NCBI GenBank assembly: GCA_005502925.1
Contig: SCPD01000010.1
Location: forward strand, 62,001 to 126,000
Source: Rhizobiales bacterium Y(2018)
GTDB taxonomy: Bacteria > Pseudomonadota > Alphaproteobacteria > Rhizobiales > Aestuariivirgaceae
Direction of reading: 5' to 3'
Length of the DNA stretch: 64,000 nt
Shown: positions 46,655-55,597 of the stretch, piece after piece
Layout: every line of letters begins with the position of its first letter
Position numbering within the stretch: the stretch's first letter is position 1
Made by a program: the position numbers and the translations under genes
Notes under the pieces: model-generated
The model's database searches: none
Told to the model about the DNA's origin: nothing
The model's input: the letters and a program-made list of their open reading frames with translations, nothing else

Positions 46655-47452
46655 TCATGTGACGAAATTCAACATCCGCAATATGTCGAAATAGTCCTTG
46701 GTGGCGAAGCGGATGGTGCGGTCGCCACTGTGGCTGGCGCCCGGATACCACTGCATCCGGTAGGCCAGGACCGGGTTGGAGTAGGTGACTTCGAGCACGA
46801 AATCCTCAGGCAACGGAACAAAGGCGTCGGCAAGCTTGCCCTTGAGCGCCGTTTCGGCCCCGGCGCGGATGGCGGCTATGGCGGCCTTGGGCGTGAGGCT
46901 GACGGTCGACTGGCCGACGCCGCGCTTGACGGCGCAGCGGCCGATCGCGGCATTGGTGGACTTGACCTCCGCCATCAGGCCTTCATCGCCGGTGACGAAG
47001 ACGGTCGGCACGCCGAGGAGGCTGCCCGCCAGGGCGTGGATGTAGAATTCCGAGGCCGTGCGGCCATTGAGGCGGATCAGATGCGGCTTGAGAGATAGAG
47101 TGTGGGCGAGGGCATTGGCCTCCGACCCTGCCGCCGCGTGATAGCCCACCATCATCACCGCATCGAAGCTCTTGTCGAGTTCCTGCACCATGCAAAGCGG
47201 ATGGCCGGCCCAGGAGCGGATCAGCCGGATATTGCCGGGCAGCATCGAGGTGATGAGATTGCGGCCTGATTCATGGGCGTCCTTGACCCAGATTTCCGTG
47301 GCGCCGGCGGCCTCGGCGCCCTCGATGGCGGCCACCGCCTCGCGCGTCATCTGCTCGCGGAATTCGCCGTAATCGGCATTGCCCTTCAGCGCTTCATCCC
47401 AATGAGTGATGCCGGCCACGCCTTCGATATCGACACTGATATAAACTTTCAT
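46655..47452 (-). CDS. M55-family D-aminopeptidase (DppA-like)
   Basis: A 265-residue zinc peptidase. The N-terminal SVDIEGVAGITHWDEA contains the SxDxEG metal-binding motif. WVKDAHESGRNLITSMLP, MMVGYHAAAGSEANALAHTL and VFVTGDEGLMAEVK follow in family order. DppA homologues cut N-terminal D-residues from short peptides, as in cell-wall recycling or D-Ala peptides. ATG 47452 starts directly at KVYISVDIEG. It is divergent from the P450 with only 40 bp between start codons. Confidence 0.92.
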   Translation of the reverse strand: MKVYISVDIEGVAGITHWDEALKGNADYGEFREQMTREAVAAIEGAEAAGATEIWVKDAHESGRNLITSMLPGNIRLIRSWAGHPLCMVQELDKSFDAVMMVGYHAAAGSEANALAHTLSLKPHLIRLNGRTASEFYIHALAGSLLGVPTVFVTGDEGLMAEVKSTNAAIGRCAVKRGVGQSTVSLTPKAAIAAIRAGAETALKGKLADAFVPLPEDFVLEVTYSNPVLAYRMQWYPGASHSGDRTIRFATKDYFDILRMLNFVT

Positions 47453-47492
47453 GATATGCCTTCGAGGTCCCCTGCAACGTAGAATAGTTTTG

Positions 47493-48701
47493 ATGAAAAT
47501 CGACACGACGAGCCGAAGCCTGAGCCTCGATCCGCGCGACCGTGAATTCTTCAACGATCCATATCCCATTTACCGCCAGTTGCGCGAGAGCGTTCCGGTC
47601 TTCAAATGGGAGGAGTACGGCTATTGGTGCTTTTCGCGGCATGAGGACGTGTCGGCACTCCTGCGCGACCGGCGCTTCGGCCGGCAGGTCCTGCATGTGA
47701 TGACGCGGGAGGAGCTCGGCTGGTCCGAAATCCCGGAACGGCTCAAGCCCTTCTATGATGTCGAGCAGCATTCGCTGCTCGAGACCGAGCCGCCGGTCCA
47801 CACCAGGCTGCGTGGCCTCGTCAATCGGGCTTTCCTGTCGCGTACCGTGGAACGGCTCAAACCCCGCATCGCGCAGCTCGCCCATGAGTTGATCGATGGC
47901 TTCGCGGCGAAGCGCGAGGTCGAGCTGCTCGAGGCCTTCGCCACCCCGATTCCGATCATCATCATCGCCGAGCTGCTCGGCGTACCGGTGGAGGAGGGGC
48001 CGCGGCTTCTCGCCTGGTCGCATGACATGGTGGCGATGTATCAGGCGCGCCGTGATGCGGAGGTCGAGCGCAAAGCGGTGGAAGCGACGCTCGACTTCAG
48101 CGGCTTCATGCGCCGCCATGTGCAGGCGCGGCGGTCGTCACCCGGCGATGATCTCCTTTCTCAGCTCATCGCCGCCGAGGCGGAAGGCAAGTCCCTGAGC
48201 GAGGACGAACTCATCACCACCGCCATCCTGCTCCTCAATGCCGGACACGAGGCGAGCGTCCATGCCATCGGCAATGGCGTGAAGGCGCTGATCGAGGAAG
48301 GGCAGACGGGATCCGGCCTTGGCGAGGGCCATGTCGAGGAGCTCCTGCGCTTCGACGCACCGCTCCATCTCTTCACCCGTTATGCGCTGGAGGATGTCGA
48401 GTTCAACGGCCTCAAGCTGAAGAAGGGCGAGACGGTCGGTCTCCTGCTCGGCGCCGCCAATCGCGACCCCGCGCGCTTTCCCGACCCTGATCGGTTCGAT
48501 CCTGGCCGGAGCCCCAATCCGCATGTGAGCTTCGGGGCCGGCATCCATTTCTGTGTCGGAGCGCCTTTGGCCCGGCTCGAGCTCAACGTGGCGTTGCCGA
48601 TCCTGTTCGAGCGCCTGCCAGGGCTGAAACTGGCCCGGCCGCCAAGCTACCGGGATGCTTATCATTTTCACGGGTTGGAACGGCTTGACCTCGCCTGGTG
48701 A
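47493..48701 (+). CDS. Cytochrome P450
   Basis: A 402-residue soluble bacterial P450. The heme loop is FGAGIHFCVGAPLARLE with the proximal Cys; the K-helix ExxR is EELLR. The I-helix reads LLNAGHEASVHA: the usual proton-relay Thr after the acidic residue is Ala, as in P450eryF (AGFEAS). Such enzymes may rely on a substrate hydroxyl for oxygen activation. Start ATG 47493 has no clear ribosome site; the frame upstream overlaps the M55 start and is unlikely. No ferredoxin gene is nearby. Substrate unknown. Confidence 0.93.
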   Translation: MKIDTTSRSLSLDPRDREFFNDPYPIYRQLRESVPVFKWEEYGYWCFSRHEDVSALLRDRRFGRQVLHVMTREELGWSEIPERLKPFYDVEQHSLLETEPPVHTRLRGLVNRAFLSRTVERLKPRIAQLAHELIDGFAAKREVELLEAFATPIPIIIIAELLGVPVEEGPRLLAWSHDMVAMYQARRDAEVERKAVEATLDFSGFMRRHVQARRSSPGDDLLSQLIAAEAEGKSLSEDELITTAILLLNAGHEASVHAIGNGVKALIEEGQTGSGLGEGHVEELLRFDAPLHLFTRYALEDVEFNGLKLKKGETVGLLLGAANRDPARFPDPDRFDPGRSPNPHVSFGAGIHFCVGAPLARLELNVALPILFERLPGLKLARPPSYRDAYHFHGLERLDLAW

Positions 48702-48795
48702 GGACAGTTGACCGGGGAGGTCGTTTCCGCGCCATGCCTGGACGGAATTACGCCGTCCCGTGGACCCTGTTGAGCGTATCACCCGGGGAGGTGAG

Positions 48796-48813
48796 ATGAT
48801 TTCAACGGTGTGA
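48796..48813 (+). CDS. Possible five-codon leader ORF before the mttB-like gene
   Basis: ATG ATT TCA ACG GTG TGA (Met-Ile-Ser-Thr-Val) has a strong ribosome site (GGGGAGGTGAG; GGAGG 5 nt before ATG), while the methyltransferase ATG at 48816 has none of its own. The leader stop lies 2 nt before that ATG, so terminating ribosomes could restart there. CCGGGGAGGT occurs twice (48712-48721 and 48783-48792). This is inference from layout; the alternative is an upstream site used directly at long spacing. Confidence 0.35.
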   Translation: MISTV

Positions 48814-48815
48814 CG

Positions 48816-50372
48816 ATGTCCGAAGCCCAGATACTTCCCTCAACCGGCGGCCGCCGGGCCCGTGGTGGTGCGGAGGCGCGCCGGGCCGCGCGCGGTTCCG
48901 GCACGGCCAAGCAGCAGGGTTTCATCCGCCGCAACGTGCCGCTCTATGAACCGTTCACCACCGACCAGCTCGAGCTCATCGAGGCCAATGCCGAAACCGT
49001 TCTTCAGGAGATCGGCATCGATTTCCGCGATGACGCCGAGGCGCTGTCGATGTGGAAGGCGGCGGGTGCCGATGTGAAGGGCGACCGGGTGCGCTTTCCC
49101 AAGGGCCTGGTGCGCGCGCTCCTCAAGACGGCGCCGCGCGAATTCGTGCAATATGCGCGCAACCCCGAGCGCTCGGTCACGGTCGGCGGCAACAGCACCA
49201 TCTTCGCGCCGGTTTATGGCCCGCCCTTCATCCGCAATCTCGACGAGGGCCGCCGCTACGCCACGATCGAGGATTTCCGCAATTTCGTGAAGCTCGCTTA
49301 TATGGCGCCGTCGCTCCATCATTCGGGCGGCACGGTGTGCGAGCCGGTCGACATCCCGGTGGCCAAGCGCCATCTCGACATGGTCTACAGCCACATCCGC
49401 TATTCCGACAAACCTTTCATGGGCTCGGTGACGGCGCCGGAGCGGGCGGAGGATTCCGTCAGCATGGCCAAGATGGTGTTCGGCGACGAATTCGTCGACC
49501 AGAATTGCGTGATGATCAATCTCATCAACGCCAATTCGCCGCTCGTCTTCGACGGCACGATGGTGGGGGCGCTCAAGGTCTATGCCCGCGCCAACCAGGC
49601 GACGGTGGTGTCGCCCTTCATCCTGTCGGGCGCCATGTCGGCGGTCACCGTTGTCGGCACGCTGACGCAGATCCTGGCCGAGGCCTCGGTCGGCATGGCC
49701 TTCGCGCAGCTCTGCCGCCCCGGCGCGCCGGTGGTGTTCGGCACTTTCGCCAGCTCGATCTCGATGCAGTCGGGGGCGCCCACTTTCGGCACGCCGGAAC
49801 CGGCGCATGTGCTGTTCGGCGCGGCCCAGCTCGCCAGGCGCCTCGGCGTTCCGTTCCGCTCAGGCGGCAGCCTGTGCGCCTCGAAAGTCACCGACGCGCA
49901 AGCCGCGCATGAGACGGCCAATACGCTGTGGCCGGCTTTGCTCGGCGGCGTCAATTTCATGCTGCATGCGGCGGGCTGGCTCGAAGGCGGCCTCGTCAGC
50001 TCCTATGAGAAATTCATCATCGACGCCGACCAGCTCACCATGTTTCAGCGCTTCTCGGAAGGCGTCGATTTTTCGGAGAACGGGCAGGGGCTCTCGGCCA
50101 TCCGCGAGGTCGGCCCGGGCTCGCATTTTCTCGGCTGCGCCCACACCCAGGCCAATTTCGAAACCGCCTTCTGGCGCTCGACCATCGCCGACAACAACTC
50201 CTTCGAGCAGTGGCGCGACGATGGCGGCAAGGACGCCACTCAGCGCGCCAACGAAACCTGGAAGCGGATGCTGCGCGAATATGAGGCGCCGGCTCTCGAT
50301 CCCGCGCTCGATGAGGCGCTTCAGGCCTTCATGGCCAAGCGCAAGGAAGGACTGCCGGACAGCGTGGCGTGA
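48816..50372 (+). CDS. MttB-family (trimethylamine methyltransferase-like) protein, non-pyrrolysine
   Basis: A 518-residue member of the MttB superfamily with the expected TIM-barrel segments: YEPFTTDQLELIEANAETVL, GNSTIFAPVYGPPFIRNL, LHHSGGTVCEPVDIPVAKRH and APTFGTPEPAHVLFGAAQLA. There is no internal TAG, so it does not use pyrrolysine. Such members include the glycine-betaine methyltransferase MtgB. No corrinoid protein or activator lies in the window. The N-terminus is Arg/Gly-rich and disordered. The start could also be GTG 48810. Likely substrate is a quaternary amine such as betaine (family knowledge). Confidence 0.9.
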   Translation: MSEAQILPSTGGRRARGGAEARRAARGSGTAKQQGFIRRNVPLYEPFTTDQLELIEANAETVLQEIGIDFRDDAEALSMWKAAGADVKGDRVRFPKGLVRALLKTAPREFVQYARNPERSVTVGGNSTIFAPVYGPPFIRNLDEGRRYATIEDFRNFVKLAYMAPSLHHSGGTVCEPVDIPVAKRHLDMVYSHIRYSDKPFMGSVTAPERAEDSVSMAKMVFGDEFVDQNCVMINLINANSPLVFDGTMVGALKVYARANQATVVSPFILSGAMSAVTVVGTLTQILAEASVGMAFAQLCRPGAPVVFGTFASSISMQSGAPTFGTPEPAHVLFGAAQLARRLGVPFRSGGSLCASKVTDAQAAHETANTLWPALLGGVNFMLHAAGWLEGGLVSSYEKFIIDADQLTMFQRFSEGVDFSENGQGLSAIREVGPGSHFLGCAHTQANFETAFWRSTIADNNSFEQWRDDGGKDATQRANETWKRMLREYEAPALDPALDEALQAFMAKRKEGLPDSVA

Positions 50373-50387
50373 GGCTTTGCCCAGGCT

Positions 50388-52355
50388 TTATCTTGGGCCG
50401 CCATAGTGACGAATCTTCGGATCGTGTTTGAGTTGCACGATCGTCCGGACAAGGTCCCTGAAATTCTCCCTTTGTCGGGATGGCACATGCCCATTTCGTC
50501 GGGACAGTGCACTTGTGATAGTCGCCAGACCTCGGTCGGGCTCATTCTTGTCATGGTCTCCGCCATGACTTACCGGTGAAGTTTGTCGTGAAGGTGCCGC
50601 ACTGGCGTCGTCGCTGCCTGCCATAGCTCCGATTGCCGCAGCGGTTGCCGTTCCTACCCCCGCCGGCACTCCAATCGGAAGACCGTTGAACTGGAGGACT
50701 CTTTTAAAGAACGGATGGCTATTCAACTCCCGCATCGCGGCAGCCGCTTTGGGAGCCATCCGCTTCATTGTGTCGGGTCCCGTTGAGTATATGCGAAATG
50801 CTTCCGCAGCTCGTTCGCGCGCTGGCTCGAGGCCTCTATAGCCGCGATTTTCTGGCAACAGGTAGGGCGGTCCGACTATCCCCGTCGAATGAGCACTATA
50901 GAGAGGGATAAGCTCATCATCGATTCCCTTCAACGAAAGTTGCCTAGCGATCACGTCAAGGCCGTGTCCCATTTCGTGCCCTATGGTGGCAAACTCCTGG
51001 TCGGCTGGAAGCCCATTCCACACGGCAATCTCCGCGAGACGGCCATCCTCCGGATCCTTGCTTATGTGGCCAATCGTTCCTGGTTTGAAGTAGCCTCTGG
51101 GCATGGAGGCCAGATTAAGGCCCAAATCGTTCTGTATAATGCTGAGCATTTCACTCAAAGTGAGCGCGCGATCGGCTTTGCCTAGCTCATTTCGCCCTGC
51201 AACGAGCCTCGCTGTTAGAGGCCTCCCTTCCATGTCGAACAGAATTCTTCCCTGGGCGTCTGTTGGCGGATCTTTCGGATAGTCGAGGCGAAATGGCCGG
51301 CGGCGTCCTGTTGTAATTGGCGGAAATTGTGCAATCCACGGAGAGGACCGCTGCTTCCAGTGACGAGGCAGGGTGAATTCGATTTCGGCCTGCTTCACTG
51401 GTGGTGGGAAAGGAAGAAAAGTAGGTTTGAATGAGTCACCGCGCTTTGATTCCAGCACATCGCGGCCAACCGGCCGAATGATATGCGGCGTCGGCACCAC
51501 CAGGCTGGTATCCGGCAGGATGATATCTGGCTTGAGCACTACCAAGCCGGTGTCCGGACGAGTGACTGCTAGGGTAGTCAGATCGCTACTTGGAGGCGCG
51601 CCTGTTTGCGGGAGATGACCTTGTTGAAGTTGGCTGTCAAGCATTTGTTTTTTATGTGAAACATTAAGTGTGCGCTCGTCGGGGCCGGCAGCAGCAGTAG
51701 TCCGGTCCATGTTGTTCTTGACTGAGCCAAGTTCACTGGCCGCGAGACGTTCAGCGTTGAGTGCCGTACCAGGTGTTTTAACGAGATTTGCTTTCGAGCC
51801 GACAGCAAGTCCCCCGCGGACCAAGCCAGCGGCACCGGTAGCGATGCCCACTATATCCAGAGCGCTGCCAACGGGGTCGGTAATCATCGTATTCCTGATG
51901 TTTCGCCATGTACCATAGCGATCATAGAGCGCCTCCCCCACCGCACCCGAAACCTGGCGTTGTCGTTCCCTTGTTTCCCGACTGCGTGGTGAAACATAAG
52001 TATCCATGAAGTTTGTAAATTCTTCCGGGACAATCCGGTCAACGCCGCCTTGTGCTGCATCGACGAGGGTCTCCGCTGTTCGCTGCGGATGGGTAATCAT
52101 GTCCCAAAGTCCGGTGGCTGCATTGACGGCCGACGGTCTAATATTCTGTGGTACATCAGACCACGAAGGTTCTAGCTTGGGCTCATTGTTGGGCACGGGG
52201 GGCTGGTCGAAGTTCGTCTGGCGCGTGCCAGTAATGGCCTCGAATGCTATCCGGTCGCCGATTTGCCGTATGGTGGCTTCCTGATCCTCGGGCGGCAGAT
52301 TGAAAAAATCATCACTGACCGGGACTCTTCTGCCTTTAACGATGATTGTCGGCAT
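50388..52355 (-). CDS. Large orphan protein with HExxH motif and phage-like N-terminus
   Basis: A 655-residue protein I do not recognise as a whole. The N-terminus (MPTIIVKGRRVPVSDDFFNL, then PPEDQEATIRQIGDRIA) resembles short leader domains seen on large phage or prophage proteins. A Gly/Ala-rich hydrophobic segment lies near 160-190 (VGSALDIVGIATGAAGLVRG). A Pro-rich part repeats PDTGLVV/PDTSLVV. Near residue 465 is FATIGHEMGHGLDVIA, an HExxH zinc-protease motif. A second Gly/Ala-rich segment (GVGTATAAAIGAMAG) is near the end. ATG 52355 has GGAG 9 nt upstream; ATG 52370 is an alternative. GC content is clearly lower than around it, and no phage genes flank it. Confidence 0.75.
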   Translation of the reverse strand: MPTIIVKGRRVPVSDDFFNLPPEDQEATIRQIGDRIAFEAITGTRQTNFDQPPVPNNEPKLEPSWSDVPQNIRPSAVNAATGLWDMITHPQRTAETLVDAAQGGVDRIVPEEFTNFMDTYVSPRSRETRERQRQVSGAVGEALYDRYGTWRNIRNTMITDPVGSALDIVGIATGAAGLVRGGLAVGSKANLVKTPGTALNAERLAASELGSVKNNMDRTTAAAGPDERTLNVSHKKQMLDSQLQQGHLPQTGAPPSSDLTTLAVTRPDTGLVVLKPDIILPDTSLVVPTPHIIRPVGRDVLESKRGDSFKPTFLPFPPPVKQAEIEFTLPRHWKQRSSPWIAQFPPITTGRRRPFRLDYPKDPPTDAQGRILFDMEGRPLTARLVAGRNELGKADRALTLSEMLSIIQNDLGLNLASMPRGYFKPGTIGHISKDPEDGRLAEIAVWNGLPADQEFATIGHEMGHGLDVIARQLSLKGIDDELIPLYSAHSTGIVGPPYLLPENRGYRGLEPARERAAEAFRIYSTGPDTMKRMAPKAAAAMRELNSHPFFKRVLQFNGLPIGVPAGVGTATAAAIGAMAGSDDASAAPSRQTSPVSHGGDHDKNEPDRGLATITSALSRRNGHVPSRQRENFRDLVRTIVQLKHDPKIRHYGGPR

Positions 52356-52442
52356 TGCGGGAAACTCCATCCGTCATTTTTGCTGCACAAGCGCTATGTT
52401 TCTTGTGTGCAAAAGGTCAATGGAGGTTTGCTGCGGTGGGCC

Positions 52443-53411
52443 TCAGCTCGCCGGCGGAGCTTTCGCGGCCCTTGCATCCGACCAGGCATAGAAGCCGACG
52501 CCCAGAATGATGAGCGCGGTGCCGATGGCGTCGGTGAAGGTGAATTCCTCGCCGAGGAAAATCACCGCCAGGAAGATGGTGATGAGCGGCGAGATGGTCG
52601 AGATCATCGAAGTCGCCTGGGGCGAGGTGCGCCCGAGCCCGGCATTGATGAGGAAGGAAGGTAGCACCGTCGCGAAGAAGGCGCAGCCGGCGACAAGGCC
52701 GAGATAGTGCCAGGACACGCTGGGGCCGGTGCCATGCGAGACCAGCAGATAGTGGATCACGCAGGCGATTGAGGCGGAGGACATGGCGATGGCGGTGAAC
52801 AGCGTGCTGCCCATCGCGGTGATCAGGTTCTTGGCGAGAAGCTGATAGAGCGCGAAAGTCAGCGCGGCGCCCAGCACCAGCACGGTGCCGATGATGGTCG
52901 TCCAGCCATCGGCGGAGAGGCCGCGCGAGAAGATCACGGCGAGGCCCGAATAGGTGATGGCGGCGCCGATCAAGCCGTTCATGGTGATGCGGCCTTTGAA
53001 GAACAGCCAGCCTAGGAACATCACGAATACGGGATAGGTGAAGAGCACCAGCCGCTCGAGCTGGGCGGTGATGTAGATGAGACCCGCAAAATCGAGATAG
53101 GCGGCGACGTAATAGCCGATGAAGCCGTTGAGCGCGGCCAGCGCCACGAAGCGCGGGCTCGGATAGGGCCGGCCGGCGCGACGATGCAGATAGAGCGCGT
53201 AGAGGCCGATGGCGAGAAAGAAGGGCAGCGACATCACCATACGGAGAGCGAGCATCATGGCGGCGTCGGCGCGCTCCAGATAAGCGAGCTTGATGAAGAT
53301 GGCCTTGGAGGAGAAGAGAGCGGCGCCCAATGCCGCGAAGACATAGCCGAGCCACGGCACGGAGGCGGCGGGCGCCGCCGGGGTGCTGTCGGTCGTGGTC
53401 TCGCTGCTCAT
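52443..53411 (-). CDS. EamA/DMT-family transporter
   Basis: A 322-residue membrane protein with ten expected helices arranged as two EamA repeats. The first begins WLGYVFAALGAALFSSKAIF, where the Lys-containing segment SSKAIFIKLAY is typical; the second starts near DGWTTIIGTVLVLGAALTFA. The end (FTDAIGTALIILGVGFYAWS) is the usual last helix pair. Probably a metabolite exporter; substrate unknown. It is transcribed away from the repeat region at 53495. Confidence 0.93.
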   Translation of the reverse strand: MSSETTTDSTPAAPAASVPWLGYVFAALGAALFSSKAIFIKLAYLERADAAMMLALRMVMSLPFFLAIGLYALYLHRRAGRPYPSPRFVALAALNGFIGYYVAAYLDFAGLIYITAQLERLVLFTYPVFVMFLGWLFFKGRITMNGLIGAAITYSGLAVIFSRGLSADGWTTIIGTVLVLGAALTFALYQLLAKNLITAMGSTLFTAIAMSSASIACVIHYLLVSHGTGPSVSWHYLGLVAGCAFFATVLPSFLINAGLGRTSPQATSMISTISPLITIFLAVIFLGEEFTFTDAIGTALIILGVGFYAWSDARAAKAPPAS

Positions 53412-53494
53412 TTTTTCCGCTTACACGGAAAAGCCGGTTCGGGCTGCGGACGGATCGGCATGTCAGCCGCGCCATTCCTGCAGGTCTTTGCCGG

Positions 53495-53565
53495 AAATCC
53501 GCTGCTGATCCGCTGTTCATTTACAGCGGATCAGCAGCGGATTTGCAGCGGATCAGCAGGGATTT
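53495..53565 (+). repeat. 22-bp palindrome merged with tandem repeat
   Basis: A perfect inverted repeat with 22-bp arms (53495-53516 and 53523-53544, loop TCATTT). The right arm is at once the first unit of a tandem repeat: ACAGCGGATCAGCAGCGGATTT (53523-53544) is followed by a 21-bp copy starting GCAGCGGATCAGCAGGGATTT (53545-53565) and a partial third copy to about 53580. It lies after apt (minus strand) in an otherwise empty 228-bp gap. It could be an apt terminator or 3' processing structure, but the tandem copies are unusual for that. Confidence 0.85.
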
Positions 53566-53639
53566 GCAGGGAATTTCCGCGTGACCCTCATAGCAGGGAA
53601 ATCCCGTGCCAGTCTTGTGCCACTGACACGACCAATGAC

Positions 53640-54185
53640 TCAATGGCCTTCGAAGGACACCAACGTGTGGGTCTTGACGCCCTTGTCGCGCAACAGATTG
53701 CTGCCGCCGATGTCAGGAAGGTCGATCACGAAGGCGGCGGCCACGACTTCACCGCCCGACTTTCGGATGAGGTCGATAGCGGCATTGGCGGTGCCGCCGG
53801 TGGCGATCAGATCGTCGATGAGCAGGATGCGGTCACCGGCGTTGATTGCATCGGCATGGATTTCGATCGTGTCGACGCCATATTCCAGCGCATATTCCTG
53901 GCCGATCACCCGATAGGGCAGCTTGCCTTTCTTGCGGATGGGCACGAAGCCGCGACCCAGCACATGGGCGACGGCTCCGCCTAAGATGAAGCCGCGCGCT
54001 TCGATGCCGGCCACATAGTCGATGTCGCCCTTGAGAAACGGCCAGGCGAGCTCGTCCACCGCGGCGCGGAAGGCGTGCAGATTGGCGAGGAGGGTGGTGA
54101 TGTCGCGGAAGAGGATACCCTTCTTGGGGTAGTCCGGAATGGTCCGGATATACCGCTTGATGTCGAAGCCGTGCCGCAGATCCAT
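53640..54185 (-). CDS. apt: Adenine phosphoribosyltransferase
   Basis: A 181-residue purine-salvage enzyme making AMP from adenine and PRPP. The start region [20 protein letters not shown] is typical. [17 protein letters not shown] and the PRPP loop [19 protein letters not shown] are complete. ATG 54185 has AAGGAG 7 nt upstream; a TTG one codon earlier is less likely. It follows hemF by 30 nt in the trmL-hemF-apt run. Confidence 0.97.
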   Translation of the reverse strand: MDLRHGFDIKRYIRTIPDYPKKGILFRDITTLLANLHAFRAAVDELAWPFLKGDIDYVAGIEARGFILGGAVAHVLGRGFVPIRKKGKLPYRVIGQEYALEYGVDTIEIHADAINAGDRILLIDDLIATGGTANAAIDLIRKSGGEVVAAAFVIDLPDIGGSNLLRDKGVKTHTLVSFEGH

Positions 54186-54215
54186 CAATACTCTCCTTGC
54201 GAAATTCCCGCGATA

Positions 54216-55088
54216 TTAAGGCCACTTCACTTCCGGCGGTAGCGAGGAAAGAATCGACTCCACATTGCCGCCGGTCTTGAGGCCGAAGATCGTGCCGCGG
54301 TCATACAGCAGGTTGAATTCGACATAACGGCCGCGGCGGATGAACTGCTCCTCGCGCTCGGCCGCGGTCCACGCTTCCTTCATATTGGCACGCACGATCG
54401 GCGGATAGGCATCGCGGAAGGCGCGGCCGACTTCCCGCACGAAGGCGAAGTCGGCGTCCCAGTCGCCCGAGTCGACATAGTCGAAGAAGATGCCGCCGAT
54501 ACCGCGCGCCTCGCCGCGATGCGGCAGGAAGAAATAGTCATCGCACCATTTCTTGAATTTTGCATAGTCGGCGATGTGATGGGCCTCGCAGGCTGCTTTC
54601 ATTGCGGCGTGGAAGGCGACGCTGTCGCGATGCTCCTGAGTGCGCCGGACGTCCAGAACCGGGGTCAGGTCGGCGCCGCCGCCGAACCAGGATTTCGACG
54701 TCACCACGAAGCGGGTATTCATGTGCACCGCGGGCACATGGGGATTGCGCGGATGGACGATGAGCGAGAGCCCTGAGGCCCAGAAGCGCGGATCGTCCTC
54801 GGCCCCGGGGATCTGCTTGCGGAATTCGGGCGAGAATTCGCCATGCACGGTCGAGCAATGGACTCCCGCCTTCTCGAACAGGCGGCCGTGGATCATCGAC
54901 ATGACGCCTCCACCACCCTCGACGCCGGCATGGTCTTTGCGGCTCCACTCTTTGCGGGTGAAGCGCCCCGGCGGCTCGGCGCCACCCACTTCGTCCTCAA
55001 GCCTCTCAAATTCGGCACAGATCTGGTCGCGCAAGGTCTCGAACCAGGCGCGGGCTTCGGCTTGCTTTTGTTCCAATGTCTTCGTCAT
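54216..55088 (-). CDS. hemF: Oxygen-dependent coproporphyrinogen III oxidase
   Basis: A 290-residue heme-biosynthesis enzyme. [20 protein letters not shown] with LTPVL is the family signature, and [20 protein letters not shown] contains the conserved His. [20 protein letters not shown] closes the active site. ATG 55088 gives the usual length; the frame upstream adds 17 Arg/Phe-rich residues. It needs O2, in line with the aerobic bc1 complex encoded nearby. Confidence 0.97.
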   Translation of the reverse strand: MTKTLEQKQAEARAWFETLRDQICAEFERLEDEVGGAEPPGRFTRKEWSRKDHAGVEGGGGVMSMIHGRLFEKAGVHCSTVHGEFSPEFRKQIPGAEDDPRFWASGLSLIVHPRNPHVPAVHMNTRFVVTSKSWFGGGADLTPVLDVRRTQEHRDSVAFHAAMKAACEAHHIADYAKFKKWCDDYFFLPHRGEARGIGGIFFDYVDSGDWDADFAFVREVGRAFRDAYPPIVRANMKEAWTAAEREEQFIRRGRYVEFNLLYDRGTIFGLKTGGNVESILSSLPPEVKWP

Positions 55089-55135
55089 GGCCGGACTCTG
55101 GCGAAAGTTCCTGGACAAGACAAAGCGGCGGGGCG

Positions 55136-55597
55136 TCACGCTCCGGAGGGGAAAGCGCCCGTCTGGCGCAGGGCCTCGCCCGTGATCATGGCGCAGGCCA
55201 GCGCCACATTGAGCGAACGCAGGCCGGGGCGCATGGGAATCAGGAGCCGGGCGTCGGCCGCGTCATGGACTTCCGCCGGAACGCCCGAGCTTTCCCGGCC
55301 CATCAGGAGGATGTCGCCGTTGCGGAAGCTGAAATCGGTATAGGGGACAGCCGCCTTGGTCGAGGCGAGAATCAGCCTCTGGTCCCTGGTGGCCTCGCGG
55401 AAGGCCGTCCAGGACGGGTCGCGGACGACCAGGGCGTGGTCCAGATAATCCATGCCGGCGCGTTTCAGGGAAGAATCGGACCAGGTGAAGCCGGCCGGCT
55501 CGATGATCCTCACCCGCAAGCCAAAGCAGGCCGCCATGCGCATGACGGTTGCCGCATTGGGTGGGATGTCGGGCTGGTAGAGGGCGATTTCGATCAT
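55136..55597 (-). CDS. trmL: tRNA (cytidine(34)-2'-O)-methyltransferase
   Basis: A 153-residue SPOUT methyltransferase that modifies the wobble base of tRNA-Leu. The compact single-domain size, the opening [20 protein letters not shown], and the knot region [20 protein letters not shown] with [18 protein letters not shown] are diagnostic of TrmL. It is the first gene of the minus-strand run towards hemF and is divergent from petA. Confidence 0.95.
   Translation of the reverse strand: MIEIALYQPDIPPNAATVMRMAACFGLRVRIIEPAGFTWSDSSLKRAGMDYLDHALVVRDPSWTAFREATRDQRLILASTKAAVPYTDFSFRNGDILLMGRESSGVPAEVHDAADARLLIPMRPGLRSLNVALACAMITGEALRQTGAFPSGA

Noticed and set aside
48702-48815. SAM-II or glycine riboswitch in front of the mttB-like gene
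   Set aside because: I could not find the conserved core of either class; only a short hairpin and a 10-bp direct repeat are visible.
48816-50372. Pyrrolysine-containing MttB
   Set aside because: The reading frame runs through with no in-frame TAG, and no pylBCD/pylTS genes are present in the window.
53495-53580. CRISPR array or integron attC site
   Set aside because: The repeated units abut directly without spacers, and there are no cas or integrase genes nor the R-box sequences of attC.
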